A program made the position numbers and the translations under genes. Below are positions 8,368-16,363 of a DNA stretch of 23,471 nucleotides, piece by piece. Numbering within the stretch: the first letter of the stretch is position 1; each line of letters begins with the position of its first letter. This stretch comes from Firmicutes bacterium UBA1440 (GTDB lineage: Bacteria; Bacillota; Clostridia; Peptostreptococcales; Anaerovoracaceae), in contig DCTM01000002.1 of the NCBI GenBank assembly GCA_002329565.1, positions 15,875 through 39,345 of the forward strand. Direction: 5' to 3'. Under the pieces are notes generated by a model. That model was given only the letters and a program-made list of their open reading frames with translations, searched no databases and was not told the DNA's origin.

Positions 8368-9217
8368 CTCGTCTCCTCCTCTTCAACGGCATGATCAATT
8401 GAGAAAGTTTCTGCTTCCGGTCCACATCACTCTCCAAATATGTGGAAAGTAATGTCTTCTCGACGGTTTTAACATCGAGGAAACGCGAAAGTTTCCCATC
8501 TATGGCCATCGAGATTATACCCGTCTCTTCCGAGACTATGATGGAAATTGCATCGGAAATTTCCGTAATACCGATGCCCGCGCGATGGCGCGTTCCGAGT
8601 TCCTTATTGATGTTCTTGTTCTGAGTCAGAGGCAACACACAACCCGCAGCAATCAAGCGATCGCCACGGACGATGACCGCGCCGTCATGGAGCGGTGCCC
8701 CTTCATAAAATACGTTGCCCAGCAACTCCGCGGAAACCTCTGCGTCGACCGTGGTCCCCGTCTCTATGATGTCGTTGAGCGCTGTCTCTCTTTCTATAAT
8801 AATGAGGGCTCCCACTCTGTTGGATGAGAACGTTTCAACAGCTCTGACGAACTCACCGATGAGGTGTTTGGCCGCGTCTTTATCCAACTCCAAGAAGTTG
8901 CTCGGCATGATTTTGCTGCGTCCGACATATTCCAGTGCCCGCCTGAGTTCAGGCTGAAAGAGTATGACAAGGGCGATCACACCGATCTGCATCGTCCCTT
9001 TTAATATCCAGTTGAGCGTATACAGGTTGAGCAAGCTGGACAGGAAGGTCATGATAACCAAAATAAGCAGACCCTTTACCAACTGCTCTGCTCGAGTTTC
9101 CTTTATAAATTCCAAGGCCTTATAAATGATAAAGGCTACGATGAAGATATCGATGACATCTGTAAACCCTATACTCAAAAGAAGGTCGGAAAAGAAGTTA
9201 GATATAATATCCCCCAT
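8354..9217 (-). CDS. cdaA: diadenylate cyclase CdaA
   Basis: Membrane enzyme making c-di-AMP from two ATP, 287 aa. Three N-terminal membrane segments are visible (about 21-38, 46-63 and 72-88). The DAC domain follows at about 100-260 with both catalytic motifs: DGA at 178-180 (in LHDGAVIV) and RHR at 210-212 (in GTRHRAGIG). The short C-terminal tail is basic. AAGGGGA lies 6 nt before the ATG. It is the first gene of the cdaA-cdaR-glmM-glmS block. Downstream genes to 29 could ride on the same transcript. Confidence 0.97.
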   Translation of the reverse strand: MGDIISNFFSDLLLSIGFTDVIDIFIVAFIIYKALEFIKETRAEQLVKGLLILVIMTFLSSLLNLYTLNWILKGTMQIGVIALVILFQPELRRALEYVGRSKIMPSNFLELDKDAAKHLIGEFVRAVETFSSNRVGALIIIERETALNDIIETGTTVDAEVSAELLGNVFYEGAPLHDGAVIVRGDRLIAAGCVLPLTQNKNINKELGTRHRAGIGITEISDAISIIVSEETGIISMAIDGKLSRFLDVKTVEKTLLSTYLESDVDRKQKLSQLIMPLKRRRRDVSK

Positions 9218-9246
9218 TTAATTTCCCCTTAAAATCAGCATATTTC

Positions 9247-9276
9247 ATTTTAACAAAAAACATATGTAACATTCAA
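9247..9276 (-). promoter_or_regulatory. putative sigma-A promoter of the cdaA operon
   Basis: On the minus strand, TTGAAT (9276-9271) and TAAAAT (9252-9247) are 18 nt apart. The predicted transcript start is near 9240, giving a 5' leader of about 20 nt before the cdaA ATG. The boxes are good but not perfect. No other promoter is apparent in this gap. Confidence 0.5.
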
Positions 9277-9313
9277 TAGAAATATCAAGAATTTATGCCG
9301 AAAGCATGCACAC

Positions 9314-9351
9314 AAAATAAAAAACGGTCCGAAGTGTGCAGCTTCGGACCG
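9314..9351 (-). terminator. Rho-independent terminator after hpf
   Basis: On the minus strand, a perfect 10-bp GC-rich stem (9351-9342 with 9334-9325) closes a 7-nt loop and is followed by six U, one A and four more U. It starts 10 nt after the hpf stop codon and separates hpf from the cdaA promoter. Confidence 0.93.
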
Positions 9352-9360
9352 AATGATTTT

Positions 9361-9885
9361 CTAATACGATGTCTCCAGCAAACCGTAATTGTTGTTCTTT
9401 CTCTTGTATACGACGTTAACCGTATCCGTATCTATGTTCATAAATACAAAGAAGGTGTGCTCCAACAGTTCCATCTGCATCACGGCTTCCTCGACCGACA
9501 TCGGCTCAAGGTTGAATTTCTTAGTCTTGACGATTTTGATTTCTTCCTCGTCTGCTGTATCCGGAACGGCATCAAAGATGACAGCCTTGTTGGATTTGTG
9601 TTTTTTAACAAGCTTTTGTTTAAAACGCGACATCTGCGATGCGAGCTTGTCGACGACCTTATCGACTCCTTCGTAAGCTTCGCTTGTAAGTTCCTCTGCT
9701 CTGAAGATGAGATTCTTGGCATTTATTGTGGCCTCAATCTTCTTCAAGCCTCCTTCTTGAGTCAGCATTACATTCACAGTAATGTCATCTGAAAAGTATT
9801 TCCCCAGCTTTTCAAATTTTTTTTCAATGACAGCTTTCAGATTATCGCTGACGTTTAGGTTCTTCGTAACAATGTTGACTCTCAT
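9361..9885 (-). CDS. hpf: long-form ribosome hibernation promoting factor (HPF/RaiA)
   Basis: Binds the 30S decoding region and pairs ribosomes into inactive 100S dimers in slow growth. The 174-aa length is that of the long form. The N-terminal S30AE domain (about 1-98) starts MRVNIVTKNLNVSDNLK. A charged linker follows, and the C-terminal dimerisation domain (about 117-174) has the KTKKFNLEPMSVEEAVMQME stretch followed by LLEHTFFVF. A near-perfect AAGGAGGT stands 7 nt before the ATG. It has its own promoter and terminator, so it is a single-gene unit. A structured RNA of the raiA type lies directly upstream. Confidence 0.97.
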   Translation of the reverse strand: MRVNIVTKNLNVSDNLKAVIEKKFEKLGKYFSDDITVNVMLTQEGGLKKIEATINAKNLIFRAEELTSEAYEGVDKVVDKLASQMSRFKQKLVKKHKSNKAVIFDAVPDTADEEEIKIVKTKKFNLEPMSVEEAVMQMELLEHTFFVFMNIDTDTVNVVYKRKNNNYGLLETSY

Positions 9886-9901
9886 AATGTGAACCTCCTT
9901 T

Positions 9902-9967
9902 TAGTACAAAAACTTTCCGTACTATATATTATTTTCACTATTATACCACGAAACCTGCTCCTGTAAA
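9902..9967 (-). promoter_or_regulatory. hpf promoter and leader hairpin
   Basis: On the minus strand, TTTACA (9967-9962) and TATAAT (9945-9940) are 16 nt apart, with TG in the extended -10 position. Transcription should start near 9933. The leader then forms a 6-bp hairpin (9924-9919 with 9907-9902, 11-nt loop) that ends one base before the Shine-Dalgarno. The site itself stays open, so the hairpin may protect the 5' end or set spacing rather than block translation. Confidence 0.7.
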
Positions 9968-10043
9968 AGGAAATTAGGAGAAAATAAAATGTGTTCTTTG
10001 TGAAGGTGTATACAATACATTTGCTCAATGTGATTATAAGGTC

Positions 10044-10072
10044 AAAAAAAGCAGGAAAGCGAACTTTCCTGC
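10044..10072 (-). terminator. Rho-independent terminator after the raiA-type RNA
   Basis: On the minus strand, a perfect 9-bp stem (10072-10064 with 10059-10051) has a UUCG tetraloop and is followed by seven U (10050-10044). It ends the comF/raiA RNA transcript ahead of the hpf promoter. Confidence 0.93.
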
Positions 10073-10078
10073 GAAAAA

Positions 10079-10246
10079 GAGCAATTTCAGCTGACCCGGT
10101 CTTTGACCCCACACTTGCCTTGATCCGATTTTCGGAGGACTTACATCTAAGCTGCGCCATGATCACTGCCGCCTCTTGCGGTCAGCTTACGTGGGTCCTT
10201 TCGCCCGCAACTGGCATGGACTTGCAACCGCAGGCCTAAAATATGC
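10079..10246 (-). ncRNA. raiA RNA: structured non-coding RNA, probable raiA motif
   Basis: The stretch between comF and the terminator contains no credible gene but has dense self-complementarity on the minus strand. An 8-bp long-range helix joins 10187-10180 and 10096-10089. Local hairpins lie at 10136-10124 (UCCGA/UCGGA) and 10108-10098 (GGUC/GACC). A GUCC/GGAC pair joins 10221-10218 and 10198-10195, and a possible closing stem pairs 10248-10244 with 10083-10079. The raiA motif is a conserved RNA of Firmicutes and Actinobacteria usually found just upstream of hpf/raiA genes, as here. I assign it by position, size and fold, not from a remembered consensus. The 5' end is uncertain. It may be transcribed from the comF operon or from a weak promoter at the end of comF. 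Known work links this RNA class to sporulation and stationary-phase biology. Confidence 0.68.
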
Positions 10247-10984
10247 TCAATTTTCAATTGTCAGGTCGGCACCGGCCGCTACAGACGCGAAATAAATGCG
10301 GGCAGCTCCGGCTTCTCGGAGCACCGAGGCGCAAGCGTTGGCCGTACTCCCCGTCGTAAAGATATCGTCTGTCAGCAGCACACTGCTTCCTGCTATCATT
10401 CTACTAAAATGCGGCCGAACAGTAAAGGCATTTTGCAAATTTTTTTCGCGCTCTCCGGCAGACAATCCGCTCATAGGACGCGTATTTTTGTTGCGCACAA
10501 TCGCACACACGCAGGGAACCCGCATTCTCTTTGCAACCTCTCGCGCAATTATCTCGGCTTGGTTGTAGCCGCGTTTGGCTTTGCGTGTGCGAGAGAGAGG
10601 AACCGGCACCACGATGTCAACCTTCAAGTTCTCCGGTTCAAGCCTGTCGTAAAGCAGCTGACCCAGTTTCCTGCCTATATATGGTTTTTCACCGTATTTC
10701 AATGCCAGCAAAGGTACTTTTTCCTTGCTTCCGTACAGCATACAGCAATAACCTTTGTCAAACAAGCGCTCTCCTTGGCCACAGTCACGGCAGAAGGCTC
10801 TGACGTTGTTCTTTGCCAACGGCTTCCCGCACTTGAGGCAGGTTCTGCCCAGTGCGAAACGAAATTCGTCGATACAATTGTCGCAGAGAGCATATGGCCT
10901 GCTCCTGTCTATAATTGCACCGCAGCCGATACAGTAAATATTTGACGGAAAGAAGATTTCCGTAATCTCTGTCAGGATTCCCAT
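10247..10984 (-). CDS. comF: ComF family protein (phosphoribosyltransferase-like, ComFC type)
   Basis: Cytosolic protein of 245 aa in the ComFC/amidophosphoribosyltransferase-like group, required for DNA uptake in competent species. Two Cys4 zinc clusters are visible: Cys18/21/34/37 and Cys49/52/65/68. A PRTase domain follows with the KRGYNQ motif (137-142) and the PRPP loop LLTDDIFTTGST (203-214). The likely start at 10984 lies one base after the recD2 stop. It has only a weak GGGAA-like site inside the recD2 end, so coupling to recD2 translation is likely. An in-frame ATG at 11008 is an alternative but has no site either. No other competence gene is in the window, so a role in repair or recombination with recD2 is equally possible. 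Confidence 0.9.
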   Translation of the reverse strand: MGILTEITEIFFPSNIYCIGCGAIIDRSRPYALCDNCIDEFRFALGRTCLKCGKPLAKNNVRAFCRDCGQGERLFDKGYCCMLYGSKEKVPLLALKYGEKPYIGRKLGQLLYDRLEPENLKVDIVVPVPLSRTRKAKRGYNQAEIIAREVAKRMRVPCVCAIVRNKNTRPMSGLSAGEREKNLQNAFTVRPHFSRMIAGSSVLLTDDIFTTGSTANACASVLREAGAARIYFASVAAGADLTIEN

Positions 10985-10985
10985 T

Positions 10986-13205
10986 TTACTGCATATTTCC
11001 CATCGCATTGCGCAGGTTTTCGGCCAGTCCCGAATAGCGCATGCGGGTGCTGTTATTGTCTACCATATCCTGCAATCGATCCTCGCTGCCGACCATAACT
11101 ACGAGGCGCTTGCCGCGCGTAACTGCCGTATACAGCAGATTGCGCACTGCCAGTATCGGCGGAAACCACGACACCGGCATGACCACGATGGGAAACTCGC
11201 TTCCTTGACTCTTATGTACTGTCATCGCATATGCGAGCTCCAACTCGTCAAAATTCGTCGCATCATAGCTTGCGAACTTATCATCGTCAAAGACGACAAC
11301 GATACGACCGTTCTCGTTGTCGACTGTATGAATAAATCCAACGTCCCCGTTAAAGATGCCCTCTCCTTCCGCAAGATTCGATGCGCGCTTCCATTTCATG
11401 TTGTAGTTGTTTCTCATCTGCATGACCTTGTCGCCTTCACGAAAAATCTTGTCGCCGAACTTGCGCTCACACACACCCGGGCGGGCGGGATTGAGCAAGC
11501 CTTGCAATTCGGCATTGAGATTAAGGCTGCCAAGCATGCCTTTGCGGACCGGGGTCAGTATCTGTATGTCACGCATAGGTTCGCAGTCGGTGTAATATCC
11601 CGGCAATCTTCGGATATAGAGATCCTTGATCGCGGCCAGAATCTCTTTCTCGCCGTTCTTTCGTACAAGAAAAAAGTCTCCGTCACGCTCGTTGTAATCC
11701 GGATATTCGCCCTTGTTAATTCTGTGGGAATTCACGATGATAAGGCTCTCCTGTGCCTGCCTGAAGATTTCGGTCAGCTTGATGCAGTAGATACGCTCGC
11801 TTTCTATCATATTTCTCAAGACGTTGCCCGCACCGACCGACGGCAGTTGATCGGCATCCCCGACAATGATCAGGCGCGTTCCGGGCTTGATTGCGGCCAG
11901 CAGGCCGCGCATCAACAGCAAGTCGATCATTGACGCCTCATCCACAATTATTGCATCGTATTCGAGCGGGTTTTCTTCCGTGCGTCCGAATAGCATCGCG
12001 TCATCATCCTCGGAATATGAATATTCCAAAAGGCGGTGGATAGTAACTGCTCCGTAGCCGGAGGTCTCTGTTATGCGCTTGGCGGCGCGGCCCGTCGGGG
12101 CCGCGACGGCGGTTTTAAGTCCTTCGTATTCGAAGATATCGATAAGGGTGTTTAGAATGGTGGTCTTGCCCGTTCCCGGGCCGCCCGTAACGATCGATAC
12201 GCCGTATGCAAGTATCGACGTTACGGCAAGCTGCTGATTGTCTGACAGCTTGATCCCTTTGCGACTTTCCGTCTGCTTGATCAGCGCATCCACGTCAGCG
12301 CGGATGCGGCGGACCGGAAAGTCGTTAAGCTCAGCCAGCTTGCCGGCCGTATACTGCTCTGCGAGAAAATACTGCATCAGGTATACGGCCGGGCGGCCCT
12401 CAGCATTCTTAATCTGCACGTCGCCCTCGAAGACCATCTCCACAAGGCGATCTTCGACGTCTTCCGATGAGACGTCCAGAAGTTCACCCGCCTTTTCGCA
12501 GAGTTCCTTTTGCGGCACATAAGTATTGCCCTCGCTCGCGTACCAACGAAGCACAAAATCGATGGCGCTCTTGATTCTGTGAGGATCGTCTTTGGCAATG
12601 CCGATCTTTAATGCCATTGCGTCGGCCTTCTTGAATCCAATGCCGTGCACATCCTTAATGACGCGGTATGGGTTTTCTTCGATCAGCGCTACAGTATCGC
12701 TTCCGTAACGCTTGTACAGCTTGATGACGCTCTCAGCATTGATATCATAGTTGCGAAAGTACAACGTAATCTCGGCCAGCTCGCGATGGGACTGAAACGA
12801 TTCACTGATAGTCCTTGCCTTGGCCGGACCGATGCCGCCGATTTCCGTCAGCCTTTCAGGCTCGTTGCGGATAATGTCGAAGGTGTCCTTGCCGAACCTT
12901 GCGACGATTGCAGACGCCGTCTTCTTGCCGATGCCCTTCAATATCCCGGAAGCGAGGAAACTCTCAATCCCTTCGTTTGACTGAGGCATGACTTCTTCAT
13001 ATGAAGAAAAGGAGAACTGCTCCCCGTAAATGGGATGTTTATCCCATTTTCCTGAAAGCGCATACGTTCTCCCTTTCGAAGAGGACGGCAGAAATCCCAC
13101 CGCAGTGAACTGCTCGTCCACACTCTCGCATACGGCAACCGTGTAGCCGTTCGCTTCATTATGAAATATCACTTCGGCGATAACCGCCTCTTTCTTTTCC
13201 AGCAT
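10986..13205 (-). CDS. recD2: ATP-dependent DNA helicase RecD2
   Basis: SF1B 5'-3' DNA helicase of 739 aa that acts outside a RecBCD complex in Firmicutes. Order of parts: N-terminal OB-like region (1-80); helix-hairpin-helix repeats around 87-105 (LKGIGKKTA), 119-137 (IGGIGPAKA) and 182-203 (VHGIGFKKA); Walker A GGPGTGKTT at 341-349 with Lys347; motif Ia APTGRAAKRI; Walker B DEAS at 422-425; motif III GDADQLPSVGAG; a UvrD-like C-terminal part with HKSQGSEFP. AGGA stands about 9 nt before the ATG. It begins 11 nt after yhaM and touches comF, so the three form one operon. Confidence 0.97.
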   Translation of the reverse strand: MLEKKEAVIAEVIFHNEANGYTVAVCESVDEQFTAVGFLPSSSKGRTYALSGKWDKHPIYGEQFSFSSYEEVMPQSNEGIESFLASGILKGIGKKTASAIVARFGKDTFDIIRNEPERLTEIGGIGPAKARTISESFQSHRELAEITLYFRNYDINAESVIKLYKRYGSDTVALIEENPYRVIKDVHGIGFKKADAMALKIGIAKDDPHRIKSAIDFVLRWYASEGNTYVPQKELCEKAGELLDVSSEDVEDRLVEMVFEGDVQIKNAEGRPAVYLMQYFLAEQYTAGKLAELNDFPVRRIRADVDALIKQTESRKGIKLSDNQQLAVTSILAYGVSIVTGGPGTGKTTILNTLIDIFEYEGLKTAVAAPTGRAAKRITETSGYGAVTIHRLLEYSYSEDDDAMLFGRTEENPLEYDAIIVDEASMIDLLLMRGLLAAIKPGTRLIIVGDADQLPSVGAGNVLRNMIESERIYCIKLTEIFRQAQESLIIVNSHRINKGEYPDYNERDGDFFLVRKNGEKEILAAIKDLYIRRLPGYYTDCEPMRDIQILTPVRKGMLGSLNLNAELQGLLNPARPGVCERKFGDKIFREGDKVMQMRNNYNMKWKRASNLAEGEGIFNGDVGFIHTVDNENGRIVVVFDDDKFASYDATNFDELELAYAMTVHKSQGSEFPIVVMPVSWFPPILAVRNLLYTAVTRGKRLVVMVGSEDRLQDMVDNNSTRMRYSGLAENLRNAMGNMQ

Positions 13206-13216
13206 TCCTTAAAATC

Positions 13217-14179
13217 CTATCTGTTCTCCGGTTTGTAAAGTTGCCTGTTATCAAGCGTGAACACTCGCTCGCTGAAGTTGCCCGGCTCCGTATTCCTGAG
13301 CGCCTGCTCCATGTCGAACATTCGCGCGTCCACCATGTCGAGATAGTGCAAAATCTCACCTTCGGGAAACAGCGGTTTCTTAGGGCTGCCAAATTCAGGT
13401 TCATAGTGGTGTGCCAAAATCATATGTTCAAGCATAATAGCCTTCTCGCGCGGGAACTCCATTTCCAGCGTAAGCGCATCGATGCTCTTTATCCCTTGGA
13501 TAATATGACCGAGCATCTTACCCTCAAACGAATAGCCGGGAGAGATACCGTACTCATCGGATATAATCTCGTTCAATTTTTCCATATCATGAATGATCAC
13601 TCCGGTCAGCACGAGATCTTTGTTCAGATTTTGATAGACCTCGCAAATCCGCTCGCCTGTCATGAGCATGCGTTTCATATGATAAAGCAATCCCCCCATC
13701 TGCGCATGATGATTCTTGCGTGCGGCGGGATAATACATCAGTTTTTCCTTGTTCTTTTCGAGCAGATAAAGGCAGAGCTTTTTAAAATCTGCATCTTGCA
13801 AGTTCTGTGCCACCGAGAGAATATATTCGTACATATACTCGGACGGCTCGGGGGCCGCGTTTATGAATTCTCTCAAATCTATCTCGTCGGAGTCCGCCTT
13901 CAAGCGAATGCGCTGAATGCGCACTTGCTTTGTGCCGTTCCATTCCGTAACCAAGCCTTTAATTTTGACTATGTTGCCTTCCTTGACATCTTTCAAAGCA
14001 TTGAGCTCGTCATCGTTGACATCCCACTTCTTTGCGCTGATCTCTCCGGTCATATCCGATAAAACAATATCCAAATATTGTTTGCTGTTGCCCCCTATCT
14101 TTACCGCCACGGCACGCACCATGAAAAATTCGGTAAATTCAATATCCTTCTTCAAATCCGCTACAAATATCTGTTTCAT
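13217..14179 (-). CDS. yhaM: YhaM-type 3'-5' exoribonuclease (OB fold plus HD domain)
   Basis: 320-aa nuclease homologous to B. subtilis YhaM, which trims RNA (and DNA) from the 3' end. An OB-fold nucleic-acid binding domain (about 18-98, KKDIEFTEFFMVRAV onward) is followed by an HD phosphohydrolase domain. Metal ligands are His157/158, the His197-Asp198 pair (IIHDMEK), His225, His257/258 and Asp281/284. The ribosome site is weak: GGAGA sits 13 nt from the ATG. Transcription likely starts near 14212. It leads the yhaM-recD2-comF operon. Confidence 0.92.
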   Translation of the reverse strand: MKQIFVADLKKDIEFTEFFMVRAVAVKIGGNSKQYLDIVLSDMTGEISAKKWDVNDDELNALKDVKEGNIVKIKGLVTEWNGTKQVRIQRIRLKADSDEIDLREFINAAPEPSEYMYEYILSVAQNLQDADFKKLCLYLLEKNKEKLMYYPAARKNHHAQMGGLLYHMKRMLMTGERICEVYQNLNKDLVLTGVIIHDMEKLNEIISDEYGISPGYSFEGKMLGHIIQGIKSIDALTLEMEFPREKAIMLEHMILAHHYEPEFGSPKKPLFPEGEILHYLDMVDARMFDMEQALRNTEPGNFSERVFTLDNRQLYKPENR

Positions 14180-14218
14180 TTCGCTGAGCTGTTCTCCATT
14201 CTAAAAACTTATCTAATT

Positions 14219-14247
14219 ATCTTATCATATCTTATTTTTATTGACAA
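14219..14247 (-). promoter_or_regulatory. promoter of the yhaM-recD2-comF operon
   Basis: On the minus strand, TTGTCA (14247-14242) and TAAGAT (14224-14219) are 17 nt apart, with TG in the extended -10 position. The predicted start is near 14212, about 33 nt before the yhaM ATG. Its -35 box shares bases with the nadE -35 box on the other strand. Confidence 0.6.
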
Positions 14248-14268
14248 TATAAGAGGGAATGGTATAAT
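14241..14268 (+). promoter_or_regulatory. strong sigma-A promoter of the nadE operon
   Basis: Perfect TTGACA (14241-14246) and TATAAT (14263-14268) are 16 nt apart, with TG directly in the extended -10 position. Transcription should start near 14275 and leave a leader of about 105 nt. That leader is AT-rich and holds a small hairpin with CCATT/AATGG arms (near 14314-14335). The nadE Shine-Dalgarno AGGAGA (14365-14370) is outside it. Confidence 0.85.
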
Positions 14269-14380
14269 AAATTATTGCAATATTCCATCTTTTTCCAATA
14301 ATATTATATATTTTCCATTTTATGCTGTCAATGGATAATTTTGTTTTGATAATAAGTACGATACAGGAGAAATTATTATT

Positions 14381-16363
14381 ATGGCAAATTCAGAAATCAT
14401 CAGGATTGCGGCTGCAACACCGCAGATAAAGGTTGCAAATATTTCATACAATTCCAACGAAATCATCCGCATGCTGCGCGCGGCCAACGAGGCGCGTTGC
14501 GGCATTATCGTCTTCCCGGAACTTACGCTTACGGGATGTACGGCCGGCGACCTGTTTCGGCAAGGATTGATGCATGATTCCCAACTCGATGCATTGCAGA
14601 GCATCGCCGCCGCGACCTCAGGCTTGGACATCGCAGTCGTGCTCGGTTTTTATTTGGAAGTTTCAGACAAGCTTTATAACTGCGCTGCTGTGATACAATC
14701 GGGCAAAGTACGCGGTATCGTTCCAAAGATATTCACCGCAAATGACGAGTCGCGTTGGTTCTCGTCAGGCGCTGCAATCCCTTCCGAGCAAGACTGCGTC
14801 GTCTTATTCGGAGAGGAAATTCCTTTTGGAAATATTGTTTTCCGAGATGAGGCTGCCGGCCTTACCTTTGCCGTTGAAGTCGGAGAGAGCCTGCAGTTGT
14901 CCGCCGCGCCGTCTTCCGCATTGCTGCAAAACGGTGCTGTGCTCATCCTCAACCCGACGGCTTGTATCGCTGCCGCCGGAGCGAATAAATACAGGCGAGA
15001 ACTGATCTCAACGCACAGCCGAAAAACGCTCTGCGGTTATATCTCGACCTCGGCAGGTGCGGGCGAGTCCACGACCGACATGGTCTATTCGGCTCATCAG
15101 ATCATAGCATCAGCCGGAGAACTTCTCGCTGAGAACAGCGACCTCACGCGCAAGAGTCCTGTAACAATAGCTGAGATCGACTACGGGAAGCTTAAATTTC
15201 AAAGGATGCAGGAACAAAATGCCTTCTTTCCTGCGACACCTGAATTCTTTGCACCAACTGTCGGCGAGGTCTCTCTTTCTCCGCTGCGGCTGTTTGATTT
15301 CACTCGCGATCGTTTCACTAAGGCATATCGCAAAAACCCTTTCATTCCCGACAGCAAAGAGGAGTTGCATGAGGTCTGCAGTGAGATTTTCCGCATTCAG
15401 GCAAGCGCCCTTGCAAAGCGCATGGCACATGTCGGCTCCAAAAAGTCGATTCTCGGTGTTTCCGGCGGGCTTGATTCCACACTGGCATTGCTGGTAATGG
15501 TCGAAGCTCATAGACTGCTCAATCTTCCCCGCGAAAATCTGATAACTGTAACCCTGCCCGGTTTCGGCACAACCGATACGACTCACAGCAACGCCGTCAG
15601 AATGATGGAACTTCTCGGCACCGACTTCCGCGAAATTTCTATCGTTCAATCGGTGAAAAAACACTTTGCCGACATTGGCCACGACGAATACTTACACGAC
15701 CTAACATATGAAAATGCACAAGCACGAGAACGCACGCAGATTCTTATGGACATCGCAGGTAAGGAAGGCGCACTGCTCGTCGGCACCGGTGACCTCTCCG
15801 AGCTTGCACTCGGTTGGTGCACCTACAACGGTGACCACATGGCCATGTACGGCGTAAACGGAGGCATACCCAAAACGCAAATGCAGTCCATGGTGCGCTG
15901 GGTAGCCGAAGAAAAACTTTCAACAGACCCGAATTTCTGCTCAGACAATGCTGCGTTGCGTGAAACGCTTTGCAGTATCCTCGACACACCTATTTCGCCC
16001 GAATTGTTGCCGACAAACGCAAGCGGGGATCTCGTACAAAAGACAGAGGAAAGCGTCGGCCCGTACATCCTTCACGACTTTTTCCTCTACCACACGCTGC
16101 GCAGCGGTATGCCTCCCGAAAAACTCTTGCTAACGGCAAGCCGGGTATTCGAAGGAGAATACGACATCGCCTTTATTCTAAAATGTTTAAAGATATTTTA
16201 CGGCCGTTTCTTCTCACAGCAGTTTAAACGCAGCTGCATGCCGGACGGGCCGATTGTAGGCGAAATCAGTTTATCCCCACGCGGTGCACTCGCTATGCCA
16301 AGCGATGCGGAATCCTCCGTTTGGATGGAAGAATTAAGCAGATTGGAGGTAATTTACAAATGA
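14381..16363 (+). CDS. nadE: NAD+ synthase, glutamine-dependent type with a degenerate amidase domain
   Basis: Last step of NAD synthesis: amidation of deamido-NAD with ATP. The 660 aa have a nitrilase-like amidase domain (about 5-290) and a synthetase domain (about 325-640). The synthetase half is intact: ATP loop SGGLDS at 361-366, then GTGDLSELALGWCTYNGDH and a YGVNGGIPKT segment. In the amidase half Glu47 (FPELTLTG) and Lys116 (VPK) of the catalytic triad are present. The cysteine of the family EICEDLW motif is replaced: the text reads VEVGESLQ, putting Gly168 there and Ser170 for the Asp. The Lys-side PNYxEFYE segment is also shortened. The protein is therefore predicted to use free ammonia. 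AGGAGA lies 10 nt before the ATG. First gene of its operon. Confidence 0.93.
   Translation: MANSEIIRIAAATPQIKVANISYNSNEIIRMLRAANEARCGIIVFPELTLTGCTAGDLFRQGLMHDSQLDALQSIAAATSGLDIAVVLGFYLEVSDKLYNCAAVIQSGKVRGIVPKIFTANDESRWFSSGAAIPSEQDCVVLFGEEIPFGNIVFRDEAAGLTFAVEVGESLQLSAAPSSALLQNGAVLILNPTACIAAAGANKYRRELISTHSRKTLCGYISTSAGAGESTTDMVYSAHQIIASAGELLAENSDLTRKSPVTIAEIDYGKLKFQRMQEQNAFFPATPEFFAPTVGEVSLSPLRLFDFTRDRFTKAYRKNPFIPDSKEELHEVCSEIFRIQASALAKRMAHVGSKKSILGVSGGLDSTLALLVMVEAHRLLNLPRENLITVTLPGFGTTDTTHSNAVRMMELLGTDFREISIVQSVKKHFADIGHDEYLHDLTYENAQARERTQILMDIAGKEGALLVGTGDLSELALGWCTYNGDHMAMYGVNGGIPKTQMQSMVRWVAEEKLSTDPNFCSDNAALRETLCSILDTPISPELLPTNASGDLVQKTEESVGPYILHDFFLYHTLRSGMPPEKLLLTASRVFEGEYDIAFILKCLKIFYGRFFSQQFKRSCMPDGPIVGEISLSPRGALAMPSDAESSVWMEELSRLEVIYK

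Noticed and set aside
9882..10166. A 94-codon minus-strand open frame between comF and hpf.
   Set aside because: It crosses the raiA-type RNA, its terminator and the hpf promoter and has no domain; the RNA reading explains the stretch better.
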